A stretch of 64,000 nt of DNA, taken from contig OY755039.1 in assembly GCA_963576565.1 (NCBI GenBank), positions 86,819,207 through 86,883,206 of the forward strand, written 5' to 3'. Below are positions 53,641 through 64,000 of the stretch, one piece after another. Every line of letters begins with the position of its first letter. Position 1 is the first letter of the stretch. Origin of the DNA: Aspidapion aeneum. Its lineage: Eukaryota > Arthropoda > Insecta > Coleoptera > Brentidae. The position numbers and the translations under genes were made by a program. A model generated the notes under the pieces. That model did no database searches and was not told the origin of the DNA. It saw only the letters and a program-made list of their open reading frames with translations.

Positions 53641-56296
53641 TATTAGCAAACGCAGCGAGTTACAATATAGTGGGGCAATAGAGATACAAAAAAAACCACA
53701 CCTTCAGTGTAGATTCGAAAAAACGTCATTTTGCGATTTTCAGTATAGGGAATCCCATAAGAGAAATGGCAAAACTTTGAAAATTCATATCTCACAAACT
53801 ATACATGTTATTAGCAAACGCATCGAATAACAGTAAAGTGGGGTCATAGAGATGCGAAAAAACCACACCTTCAGTGTAAATTCGGAAAAACGTCATTTTG
53901 CGATTTTTAGTATAGGGAATACCATGAGACCAAAATGGCAAAACTTTGAAAATTCATATCTCACAAACTATACATGTTATTAGCAAACGCACCGAGTTAC
54001 AGTATAGTGGGGCCATAGAGATGCGAAAAAATCACACCTTCCGTGTAGATTCCGAAAAACGTCATTTAGCGATTTTTAGGATAGGGAGTCCCATAAGACC
54101 AAAATGGCAAAATTTTAAAAATTCATATCTCACAAACTATACAGGTTCTTAGCAAACGCACCGAGTTACAGTATAGTGGGGCCATAGATATGCAAAAAAC
54201 CACACCTTCAGTGTAGATTCGGAAAAACGTCATTTACCGATTTTTAGTATAGGGAACACTATGAGACCAAAATGCAAAACTTAGAAAATTTAAATCTCAC
54301 AAACTATACATGTTATTATCAAACGCACCGAGTTACAGTAAAGTGGGGTCATAGAGATGCGAAAAAACCACACCCTCAGTGTGGATTCGGAAAAACGTCA
54401 TTTAGCGATTTTTAGTATAGGGAATACCATGAGATCAAAATGGCAAAACTTTGAAAATTCATCTCACAATCTATAGATGTTATCAGCAAACACACCGAGT
54501 TACAGTAAAGTGGGGCAATAGAGATGCAAAAAAACCACACCTTCAGAGTAGATTCGAAAAAACGTCATTTTGCGATTTTTAGTATAGGGAATCCCATAAG
54601 ACCAAAATGGCAAAACTTTGAAAATTCATATCTCACAAACTATACAGGTTCTTAGCAAACGCACCGAGTTACAGTATAGTGGGGCCATAGATATGCAAAA
54701 AACCACACCTTCAGTGTAGATTCGGAAAAACGTCATTTACCGATTTTTAGTATAGGGAATACCATGAGACCAAAATGCAAAACTTAGAAAATTTTAATCT
54801 CACAAACTATACATGTTATTATCAAACGCACCGAGTTACAGTAAAGTGGGGTCATAGAGATCCGAAAAAACCACACCTTTAGTGTGGATTCGGAAAAACG
54901 TCATTTAGCGATTTTTAGTATAGGGAATTCCATGAGATCAAAATGGCAAAATTTTAAAATCCATATCTCACAAACTATACATGTTATTAGCAAACGTAGC
55001 AAACGCACCGAGTTACAGTATAGTGGGGCCATAGAGATGCGAAAAAACCACACCTTCGGTGTAGATTCGGAAAAACGTTATTTAGCGATTTTTAGTATAT
55101 ACCATGAGACCAAAATGCAAAACTTTGAAAATTCATATCTCACAATCTATAGATGTTATCAGCAAACACACCGAGTTACAGTAAAGTGGGGCAATAGAGA
55201 TGCAAAAAAACCACATCTTTTGTGTAGATTCGAAAAAACGTCATTTTGCGATTTTTAGTATAGGGAATCCCATAAGACCAAAATAGCAAAACTTTGAAAA
55301 TTCATATCTCACAAACTATACAGGTTATTAGCAAACGCACCGAGTTACAGTATAGTGGGGCCATAGAGATGCAAAAAAACCACACCTTCAGTGTAGATTC
55401 GGAAAAACGTCATTTACCGATTTTTAGTATAGGGAATCCCATAATACCAAAATGGCAAATTATCAAGATCGATAATAAAAATTCGCGGTAAATTATAACA
55501 CACTAAAAAAGCACATGAATAAGGTACATCTACTATCATATTATCATGTTATATTGATCAGACTGGCCCATAACATATTCACAAGCGGACCGAACCGCGA
55601 TTTCTGTGGACAGGCAGTAAAATGCAAAACTTAGAAAATTTAAATCTCACAAACTATACATGTTATTATCAAACGCACCGAGTTACAGTATAGTGGGGCC
55701 ATAGAGATGCGAAAAAACCACACTTTCAGTGTAGATTCGGAAAAACGTTATTTAGCGATTTTTAGTATATACCATGAGACCAAAATGCAAAACTTTGAAA
55801 ATTCATATCTCACAAACTATAGATGTTATCAGCAAACGCACCGAGTTACAGTAAAGTGGGGTCATATAGATGCGAAAAAACCACACCTTCAGTGTAGATT
55901 CGGAAAAACGTCATTTAGCGATTTTTAGTATAGGGAATCCCATAAGACCAAAATGACAAAACTTTGAAATTTTATATCTCACAAACTATTCATGTTATCA
56001 GTAAACGCACCGAGTTATAATAAAGTGGGGTCATAGTGATGCGAAAAAACCACACCTTCAGTGTAGATTCGGAAAAACGTCATTTAGCGAATTTTAGTAT
56101 AGGGAATACCATGAGACCAAAATGGTAAAACTTTGAAAATTCAAATCTCACAAACTATACATGTTACCAGCAAACGCACCGAGTTACAATATAGTGGGGC
56201 AATAGAGATGCAAAAAACCACACCTTCAGTGTAGATTAAAAAAAAACGTCATTTTCCGATTTTTAGTATAGGGAATCCCATAAGACCAAAATGGCA
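53626..56296 (+). repeat. 170-bp satellite array, about 15 monomers
   Basis: The monomer contains ATCTCACAAACTATACATGT, CAAACGCACCGAGTTACAGT, AGTGGGGCCATAGAGATGCG, CACACCTTCAGTGTAGATTC and CGTCATTTAGCGATTTTTAG. Its spacing is 165-172 bp. CGAGTTAC-like anchors lie near 53658, 53823, 53992, 54163, 54330, 54496, 54667, 54834, 55008, 55174, 55345, 55679, 55845, 56011 and 56180. Non-satellite DNA interrupts the array at 55458-55622. Open frames across it are repeat artefacts. Confidence 0.93.
55458..55622 (+). repeat. Non-satellite 165-bp segment duplicated at array end (internal copy)
   Basis: ATTATCAAGATCGATAATAA through GATTTCTGTGGACAGGCAGT is repeated almost exactly at 56296-56461, where it forms the right border of the array. 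Its internal copy is followed immediately by a resumed monomer. Confidence 0.9.
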
Positions 56297-56461
56297 AATT
56301 ATCAAGATCGATAATAAAAATTCGCGGTTAATTATAACACACTAAAAAAGCATATGAATAAGGTACATATACTATCATATTATCATGTTATATTGATCAG
56401 ACTGGCCCATAACATATTCACAAGCGGACCGAACCGCGATTTCTGTGGACAGGCAGTAAAA
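56296..56461 (+). repeat. Array-end segment (terminal copy)
   Basis: It matches 55458-55622 with only a few base differences, for example GGTTAATT versus GGTAAATT. The sequence after it (AATAATTGCGCC) is unique, so this is probably the original flank. Confidence 0.9.
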
Positions 56462-58156
56462 TAATTGCGCCTTTCTTGGCATTAGAACAGCAGAACTGAA
56501 CTTTCCGCTCCCACCCCGTTGCCATCGTGACGCAGGCCGCGAGATGGGTTGCGGCCCGAGAAAGCCGAGCGGCGTCCAATTCATCGATTCGTTATTAATT
56601 CAGAGCAAGTGACGGAGCTGAACTTTAGTCAAGGTATGCAACGAGGCAAAAGGGAAAATTAAAGAATAAGCAAATAATTACAAAAAATATTTTCTATTTA
56701 AAAGAATTTCTTTTTTTGATATTTTTGTGAAGTGGCCTTAAACAGTAGCCGTCCCTGTTGTAAAGTCAGGTTCTTGTCGTGTATCTTACGTAATTTTTTT
56801 TAAACTGACACAAAACTTTACGAACACACTTAACATGTAAAGATTAGTTTTTTAAACCGTCACAAAACACCACAGACACATTTTACATGTAACAAAAGCT
56901 AGCCATTTATAACTATAAGAAAATGGATATTTTCCGTTATAATTGGCTATTTTTCAAGTTAATTTTCAATATGTTTACTTTATATTTTAAATTATTTTGA
57001 TAGAAATATAAAACCTAATAAAATAAACGCAATTTAATAACTCAACATAATCACTATCTAAAAGGAGGACCTATAAATAGGTATTCACATTACCTCTAAA
57101 GTCAGTTTTTTATTTTAAACCACTTAAGATAGGCGGGTAAGAGCACGCAGTTAGTAGAAAATCGCTTGCCAAAAATAATAAAAACAAAATTTCAAAACTG
57201 CTTTATTAAACCAATATTATTTACTCTATTGGCAACAAAAACACGCAAACAAAAAACCCTAAACTAAAAAAAAACTCTACAAAAACTAAAAGACGCTGCA
57301 AGTGCGGACTCTTAGAAGACCGCCCAGCCAAGAGTCCGCAGATAGGCGCCTAAGAGAACGCAATATACCAAGCAGCACATTGATCACATTGTATTCAATC
57401 TACTTATATCCGGAGGATCAATGTATGTTTCTTTCCACCTTGGACAAATACATTTTGCACTTGCATTGGATTTCTTAATCTTCTTATTTTTATTGTCAAC
57501 TATTATTCAACATGCGGACTCTTTGTCTGCGGCCTCTTTGGCAACATGTTCTTTCCAAACAATTTTCATAAAATTAAGGACATACGGCAACACCCTACCA
57601 AAAGCATATGTATTCATAACCTCACAATACAGTGCAGTTTGAAATGTTTATTAAAGTTTTTTTTTAAACATACACAAAACTTATTTAAATGCTAACTCAT
57701 AATGGCTAAAAATTACATCAAGAAGGTATAAAACAGCTTTTTTACCTTTATTTCCAAATATATCCTTCCGTAATTTGCAAATTTTGCTGGCTTGTGTGTA
57801 TACACATCGTGTCACAATTTTTACACTAACAATGTTGCCAGTTCGGCATTAGCTTGTCTAAAAATCGCACTGCGTACTCTTAGAAGATGCGGACTCTTAT
57901 ACACTCCTTTACTCTATCATTGTTAAAGGTACTTACTCAAAAGCTAAATATTAATTTATAACTATAATAAAACCAAAGTTTTACATTATATATCGTTATT
58001 TTCCAAGTTTGGATTCTATCCTTAGAAAATTTCTTCGAAGGTTTGATCCAATATATTTTGGTAAAAAATTAACAAAACTAACAAAAATAACAAAAAAATT
58101 AACAGGATTCTACAAATAAAAAATTTCTTCCAGACCGAATTCCTGCGGTGTGGTAC
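56462..58156. other. Unassigned DNA with small repeats
   Basis: A short GC-rich patch lies at 56510-56575. A roughly 65-bp unit occurs twice near 56795-56890 (AACTGACACAAAACTTTACG and AACCGTCACAAAACACCACA). A hairpin TGCGGACTCTT ... AAGAGTCCGCA lies near 57304-57341, and a related GCGGACTCTT occurs near 57891. No gene is recognised. Confidence 0.35.
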
Positions 58157-58342
58157 CTAGGATATAGACGCAGCAATACCTCTCTGTATTTCTAATATAA
58201 TGCTCTGGGTGATAAAGCTTTTACTATCATCATCACCACCCCAAGAACCAAACGTCTCAACACTAAAAGGTATAAAAACAAAGCGGTCATCTAACCTTTC
58301 ATATTTTTTTTGTTTGGCTTCTGGGCTATTACACATTTTCAT
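58157..58342 (-). pseudogene. Fragment of an RT-associated ORF C-terminus (VETFG type)
   Basis: The minus strand encodes RFVFIPFSVETFGSWGG, then ITQSIILEIQRGIAASI and a stop. The pattern F-x-P-x-x-VET-x-G-x-WG followed by a short helix and RG-x-AASI resembles a conserved tail that I recall next to reverse-transcriptase-like ORFs in many invertebrate genomes. Nothing else of the ORF is visible around it. The middle DDDSKSF stretch appears shortened. Confidence 0.45.
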
Positions 58343-58722
58343 CTTATATCATTTTGATAGAAATATCAACATATCATCAATCAACACAATTATAAATTGA
58401 GAGGGACCGTAAAAATAAATTTTCCGGTCTCTTGGTTCTTTACCGGTCCCTGTTGAATCCGGAAAGTTTTACAAAAGGATGTAAAGTGACACTTTTCGGG
58501 TACAAAAAATTGCACAAAAAGTGCTGGTATTCAGGTCGGTTTAAAAACTATGTTTTCTGGTCACGTGGTCATTTACCGGTTTCTGTGTTTTTTGAGACGG
58601 GAAGGTTTTCCAAAAAGACTTGCCTGAAAAGTGTTTTCCGTACAAAGAAATGTACAAAGTGCTTCTTTAAATTAAAACATGCATTTCAAAGTTCAAAATA
58701 TACGTTGAATACTTGAATACCT
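58343..58722. other. Unassigned DNA
   Basis: No gene is recognised; an open frame of 94 codons has no motifs. Confidence 0.3.
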
Positions 58723-58726
58723 ACTT

Positions 58727-61358
58727 CTAGTAGAGTAAATTTGTAGGGTATTTCAATAAAAAGCTGCAAAAAGGGTATATTTTTTTATATTTGGCATGGT
58801 AGTGGCTAACATCAAAAGCTAAATTTTCAATCGAGGATCCCCTGATTTCCGGCATCTGAATCCAAGATGGCGGCTACCAAAGTTTGAAAAAAAAATGAAT
58901 TTCCTGTTTTAAGACAAATTAAATTAATTTTGATAAACTTACTTTAAGTGGGACCTACTTAATTCAAAAATGTAAAAAAAATTACACCTGTCACTTTAAA
59001 ACAAAATGGGGGCTATATTTTAAAAAAATCGTTTTTCTTCGATATTTTATTTATTTTTCTCGCGATATTTATTTGTAATACCTCATATTAAAGCCCCTGA
59101 CCAGCTCTTTAAACCTAATGAAAAAAAGTTATTAGTTTCTCAGCCGACACAAAGATGGCGTTTAATATGTCAAAAATAAAAGAGACCTTTATAACGTGTA
59201 GACCAAATTAAATTAAAAAAAATTTTTTTTTTGGATTTTATCAATAGTAAGCCAAGTCTTGTAAAAATTTTAAAAAAATTACAATTTGACAATAAAAATT
59301 TTAAGATGGCGGCCGAAGATCAGATAAAAAAGTTATTTTTTTGTTCTTGTTTGACAGAACTAGTATTGCCCTGTAATATATCGAATTATACTAAATAGGG
59401 GTCGCCGATTTTAAATATTTCATAATAAATGACACATATCTCTTATTAATCAAGATGGCGGCGTTGAAAATATAAAAACAACATTATCTTCTTAGTTTGG
59501 TAATTTTTTTTACGAAGATATGTAGTTTTGTATTACTCTTAATTAGTTTTAAGTTACAATGTAAACAAATAATATAATTTATTTATTTTTTAAAGATGGC
59601 GGTCGAAAAAGTAAAACATTTTTGTTTATTTTTTCGAAATTTAACAAATAAAACTGGAAAAAACAAGACATCTCGGTAAACAAAACACAGATATTTTAAA
59701 AATGTCAAAAAAGTTGACATATGTCACGTACCGGGTGATTTGATTGAATTGACCATATTTTACTTAATAGCTATCTCCGTTAATATTAATTAACAGTAAT
59801 GTTTAAATAAGCAAAGTTAAATAATTTTTTCTAAATCATCAGAATCTGATGTCAAAAATGACATATGTCATACACTTGTCAAACTTTTGACATATGGTTT
59901 ATTTTAAATAAAACACCATGTATATAATTTTTTTAGTTGATAAGACTCGGTTTTCTCATTTCAAAAATATATAATATGTTGACATTTAGACCAGCCGTTA
60001 TTGAAATATTTGCATTTTAATAACCTAAATAAACAATAAGGATGTTGCCATTTTGTTAACGAATATAATTTTTAAAATGCAAATATTTCAACAACGGCTG
60101 GACTAAATGTCAACATATTATATATTTTTAAAATCAGAAAAAGGAGCCCTATCAATTCAAAACATTATATACAGGGTGTTTTATTTAAAAAAATAAACCA
60201 TATGTCAATAGTTTGACAAGTGTACATATGTCATTTTTGACATAAGATTCTGATGATTTAGAAAAAAATATTTAACTTTGCTAATTTAAACGTTACTGTT
60301 AGATCAATATTAACGGAGATAGCTATTAAGTAAAATATGTCAATTTATTCAAATCACCCGGCACGTGACATATGTCAACTTTTTTTACATATTTAAAACA
60401 TCTGTGTTTTGTTTAACGAGATGTCTTAATTTTCTCAGTTTTTTTTGTTAAATTTCGATAAAAGAAAGAAAAATGTTTTTTTTTTCCTTTTTCGGCCGCC
60501 ATCTTTAAAAAATAAACAAGTTCTATTTTTTTTATACATTACAATTTAAAACTAATTAAGATTAATATAAAACTACATATCTTTGTAAAAAGATTTACTA
60601 AACCAAAAAGATACTGTTGTATTTATATTTTGACCGCCGCCATCTTGGATAATAATAGACATATGTCATTTATTATGAAATATTTACAATCAGCGACCCC
60701 TATTTAGTATAAATCAATATATTACACGGCAATACTAGTTGTGTCAAATAAGAACAAAAAAATTAATTTTGTATCTGAACTTCGGTCGCCATCTTAAAAT
60801 GTTAAATGTCAAATTGTAACTTTTTATAAATTTTTACAAAATCTGGCTTACTACTGATAAAATCCAAAAGAATTTTTTGTAAAAATTTAATTTGGTCTAC
60901 TGGTTGTAAAGGTCTCTTTTATTTTTGACGAATTAAGCGCCATCTTTGTGTCGGCTGGGAAACTTATCATTTCATTTAAGCAGGTTTAAAGAACTGGTCA
61001 GTAGCTTTAATATGAGGTACTAAAAATAAATATCGCACAAAAAATAAAGAAAGTATCGAAGAAAAACGTTTTTTTTTATAATATAGCTGCCATTTTGTTT
61101 TGCAGTGACAGGTGTAAATTTTTTTTAGATTTTTACATTGAGCATATCTGACTTAAAGTAAATGTATCAAAATTAATTTAATTCCTCTTAAAACAAGGAA
61201 ATCATTTTTTTTTCTTAAATTTGGCAGCCGCCATCTTGGATTCTGAGGCAGGAAAATCGGGGATCCTCGAATGAAAATTTAGCTTTTGGTGTTAGGTACT
61301 ACTATGCCAAATATAAAAAAATATACCCTTTTTGTAGCTTTATTTTACAAATTTACTC
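58727..61358. mobile_element. Giant foldback (2.6 kb, arms about 1.29 kb)
   Basis: The left arm begins TAGTAGAGTAAATTTGTAG and runs to about 60020. The right arm runs from about 60070 and ends CAAATTTACTCTACTA. Corresponding landmarks occur in mirrored order: GAGGATCCCC near 58836 and GGGGATCCTC near 61259; ACATTTAGACCAGCCGTTAT near 59980 and its complement near 60095. The arms carry AAGATGGCGG-like motifs every 141-151 bp and TGACATATGTCA palindromes. No open frame of note is present. Confidence 0.88.
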
Positions 61359-62054
61359 TACTATTCTATAAAAATTGAAGTAGACAGTAGACAGAGCTTT
61401 AATTTATTTTTATTTTTAATTAAAAAATGTTTTTTTGTTAAAACCATATTTGTTCGTAAACAGACTCGACCTAATTGATCCTAATGGGATAATTTGAGAG
61501 AAAAATTAAATACCCATCGCGTTGGTTTTAGTTCATTTAACAGCAATTTTTCATTATGTCTGACGGTGCTCATATACGAGCCCATTAACCCTTATTGAAA
61601 TGAAAAGGTTATTTGCATTTACAACACACCCTGTATAGAGGGTGTTTTTTTTCTATAAAATCACTCACGTAATTAGCTCCCGTGTCCTTCTTTAGGGAGG
61701 TCGAAAACGATGTTAACCATGTTAACCTAACCGCTTGGTCAACTAATTGCAAAAGAATTCTAACCTAAGTTAACACTTGACCTTTTTAAAAAATGTGCCT
61801 TGCTTATTGAAAATATCATATCTGCTATATAGCAATCCCTATGTAGATACAGCGTTTTCATAAAGCATGGCAGCAAAGAGGATGGATGCGGTGAAGAAAG
61901 GTCCAATTTTAGGGTGAACAACACACAAGCTAGGCCCGAACCCTTTCTATGATTTTGTCCTTCTTGATTTTGTCCGGTTTTGATAAAAGGCATTATACAA
62001 AAGTTCGATTTTGCTCTTGTCTTGATGAATAAAGTTTTTGAGAATGTCCGGTTA
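61359..62054. other. Unassigned DNA
   Basis: No gene is recognised. ACACCCTGTATAGAGGGTGT near 61625 is a near-palindrome resembling two facing element ends. Confidence 0.3.
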
Positions 62055-63140
62055 TACCAATACCGAAGTAATACCAAATGATAGAAATGAAGATATTGAA
62101 AATAAGTGCCAAGAATTATTAGGTATGATAAAAAATTGGTTAGAAAAAAACCAACTACTTTTAAATGTGGATAAAACCAGCATAATAACTTTTAATAACT
62201 TAACATAAATATTAGCGAATCAATACAGTTTCAAAATCAAAACATACAAGTCTCACAGGCGGTGGAGCTCCTGGGTGTCACAGTCGACTCTCTACTGAAC
62301 TACCATGAACACATTAACGTACTATGTGGCAAACTAAGCAAAGCTACCTATGCAATACGTGTGATTTCCAAACATATCAATCATAAAAAAATATTAATGT
62401 CCATTTATTACGGATTGTTTTACTCACGGTTAAAATATGGTATACTGCTTTGGGGCAGCAGTAGTCGAATTGAGAGCGTATTTATGCAGCAAAAGAGGGT
62501 CTTGCGGATAATGTGGTCTCGAAAACACCGAGAGAGTTGCAGATGGCTTTTTAAACAAAATCACCTACTTACAATAACAGGAATTTACATCTATCAGTGT
62601 GTAATTTACCTACGCAAAAACACCGAAAAGTTTGAACACTTAAAACTTAACCATAATTATCCTACTAAACATCAAAAGAACAATTATAACCTTCCAAAGC
62701 ACAGGCTAGCCGTGACAGAAAAAGCTCCTTTCTATACCTGTTTAAAATTTTATAACTCTTTACCAGACAAAATTAAAGATATAGATAGTATAAAACGGTT
62801 TAAAAAAGCTTGTTTTTATTGTAAAATTGAACCGTACACAATAAAGGATTTCTTTAATTTTAGATAAACTTTTAAACAAAAATCCTAACTTTTGTATATT
62901 TTTTATGATTTTGTGTATCTTTTGTGCTTAAATATTTGTGAAACTAGTGTCATTTACTAATTTTGTGTTATTTATCCATTTTGTGTACATTGTAATACAT
63001 TTGATTTTACTTTATTTTATTTTCATTTCAATGTTAATATTTTTAAGTAGTTTCCTAAATGAATTTGACGACTCAAGTATATATACACATATGTATAAAT
63101 ACTTTGTACTAAAAATATACTACTACTACTACTATTAATA
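62055..63140 (+). mobile_element. LINE remnant, C-terminal RT region and 3' end
   Basis: The element is 5'-truncated just after the position of RT motif C. The protein starts NTEVIPNDRNEDIENKCQEL and continues WLEKNQLLLNVDKTSIITF. It shifts frame near 62200 and continues in the frame that contains VELLGVTVDSLLNYHEHI. The 3' end carries a (TAC)n tail at about 63118-63135. It belongs to the same broad superfamily as the 6.5-10.9 kb LINE (YGILLWGSSS versus YGIIFWGSS), but the sequence is distant. Confidence 0.8.
62262..62867 (+). pseudogene. LINE ORF2 C-terminal domain, 201 codons
   Basis: The intact open segment has LGVTVDSLLNYHEHI, SRLKYGILLWGSSS, FMQQKRVLRIMW, RESCRWLFKQNHLLTITGIY and FYNSLPDKIKDI, as in ORF2 C-termini of this LINE superfamily. 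The apparent start Met is internal to the original protein. No catalytic motif remains. Confidence 0.8.
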
Positions 63141-63442
63141 ATTCTGTTTTTGATATTGGACTGTTATATATATCATTTTCTTTTATGATGTTGGACGATT
63201 TTTTATTTTTCCTTTATGGTAAACTATGGGAACCTTCTTTGAATATCTTATTTTTTTTAGCACGCACCTCCTTTCGCGGGGTAAAATTGTAAACCCGAAT
63301 ATCTTGAACAAGGAAAGTGGGTAGAGTGATACCTTGTTTTAAAGATCTCTAAAATGCCTTTACAACCTTGTAAAAAGTTCGAAAATCTATAGATTTGTTT
63401 TCTAACTTTGTTTCTTGAAATTTACAATAGAGCATTCAAAAT
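63141..63442. other. AT-rich unassigned DNA
   Basis: Nothing recognisable is present. Confidence 0.3.
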
Positions 63443-63865
63443 ACTCTGCCAGTCTATGGGCACCTAAGTTCACACTAGGTACTATAGTTATAGTGTACTT
63501 GTGAGCTAATATAACTAAAAACTGAAATATATTTTATTCTACTCCAGACTCAATTACCTTTCGTTTGATACCACACAAGCCATGTTTTGATTTAAACTCT
63601 AATTTTTGACTTCTACCCCCACCCATTTTTTTTAAATAACTTAAAATTCATTTTGTTTAACTCCAGACTTAATTACCTTTCGTTTGATATCACACACGCC
63701 ATATTTTCACATAAACTCTCATTTTTGAAATCTACCCCACCCTTTTATTTGGCTTGCGTTCGGTGGATTTCGTTCATTTTTGACACCACGGCCCAAGACC
63801 CAGCCTAGGTACCAAATTTCATTTGAATCGGACAAGCGGTTTTTCAGTTATGCGGGTTTGGTCGT
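63443..63865 (+). mobile_element. Family E repeat, copy 3 (3'-truncated)
   Basis: It starts CTCTGCCAGTCTATGGGCAC, with the hairpin TTCACACTAGGTACTATAGT. It has two internal CAATTACCTTTCGTTTGATA-type units and the CCAAATTTCATTTGAATCGG segment. It breaks off after TTATGCGGGTTTGGTCG without the terminal hairpin. Confidence 0.75.
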
Positions 63866-64000
63866 TTTAAAAAATAAGTAAAATCTAAACTAAAGAAAAA
63901 ATTAAATTAGTTTCTTACATTTGCAAAATCCCCCAAAAACCTGAAAGGCCCCTTGGGGGGAGCCCGATGTCTCATGATGTCAAATTTTATGCTATTTTTC
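63866..64000. other. Unassigned window end
   Basis: Short AT-rich end of the window with CCTTGGGGGGAGCCCGATGT near 63951; nothing is recognised. Confidence 0.3.

Noticed and set aside
54884..55258. 124-codon open frame on the plus strand
   Set aside because: It lies entirely in the 170-bp satellite and repeats the same residues with each monomer, so it is a repeat artefact.
53626..56296. CRISPR-like array of regularly spaced repeats
   Set aside because: The whole 170-bp unit is repeated, with no unique spacers between short repeats, and the context is eukaryotic. It is a satellite.

Overview
The window looks like AT-rich, intron-bearing insect (or at least arthropod) nuclear DNA made almost entirely of transposable elements, their nested remnants and satellites. 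The evidence for this is as follows. There are Jockey-type and RTE-type non-LTR retrotransposons. There is a spliced P-element/THAP9-type transposase gene with GT..AG introns. Short non-autonomous DNA elements carry 8-bp target-site duplications. There is also a block of a TTAGG-derived decamer, TTAGG being the ancestral arthropod telomere motif. No bacterial operon, rRNA gene or intact host gene was recognised. The species cannot be fixed from the sequence alone.

Layout. 1-6.36 kb: a 140-bp tandem repeat, AT-rich unassigned DNA and a 1-kb foldback element with GGGTGGCGG ends. 6.37-15.0 kb: a composite block bracketed by a 14-bp direct repeat. It contains a minus-strand LINE (ORF1 plus a broken ORF2), its 5' monomers in a head-to-head palindrome, the telomere-like decamer array and a GC-rich-ended inverted-repeat element. 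15.5-17.4 kb: a hAT-like non-autonomous element. 19.5-20.4 kb: an inverted-repeat element with an 8-bp duplication. 21.66-21.94 kb: a promoter-like cluster followed by a possible orphan first exon. 22.3-23.8 kb: an RTE remnant with a mutated catalytic box. 26.1-27.7 kb: a Jockey remnant. 28.2-33.9 kb: two related hAT elements with perfect 8-bp duplications. One of them, together with a second element type, is nested in the arms of a 4-kb foldback. 34.4-35.6 kb: a second GGGTGGCGG element, carrying a minisatellite. 36.1-38.7 kb: the longest RTE copy. 40.4-41.2 kb: a foldback. 41.37-47.71 kb: the seven-exon THAP/P-element transposase gene. 47.7-48.6 kb: a higher-order satellite. 49.5-50.6 kb: a foldback with a nested element. 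50.8-52.0 kb: a 270-bp satellite. 53.4-56.5 kb: a tRNA-like SINE candidate and a 170-bp satellite. 58.7-61.4 kb: a 2.6-kb palindrome. 62.06-63.14 kb: a truncated LINE. 63.44 kb: a third copy of the nested element.

How the parts relate. Nearly every protein remnant is a mobilisation protein: endonuclease/reverse transcriptase, or hAT or P transposase. The non-autonomous elements depend on such proteins. The closest thing to an intact gene is the THAP/P-element transposase. All its intron phases can be reconciled, and only one frameshift, in an A-run, interrupts it. The recurring oddities are large inverted repeats, and a YY1/Pho-like AAGATGGCGGC motif that recurs in several apparently unrelated repeat families.
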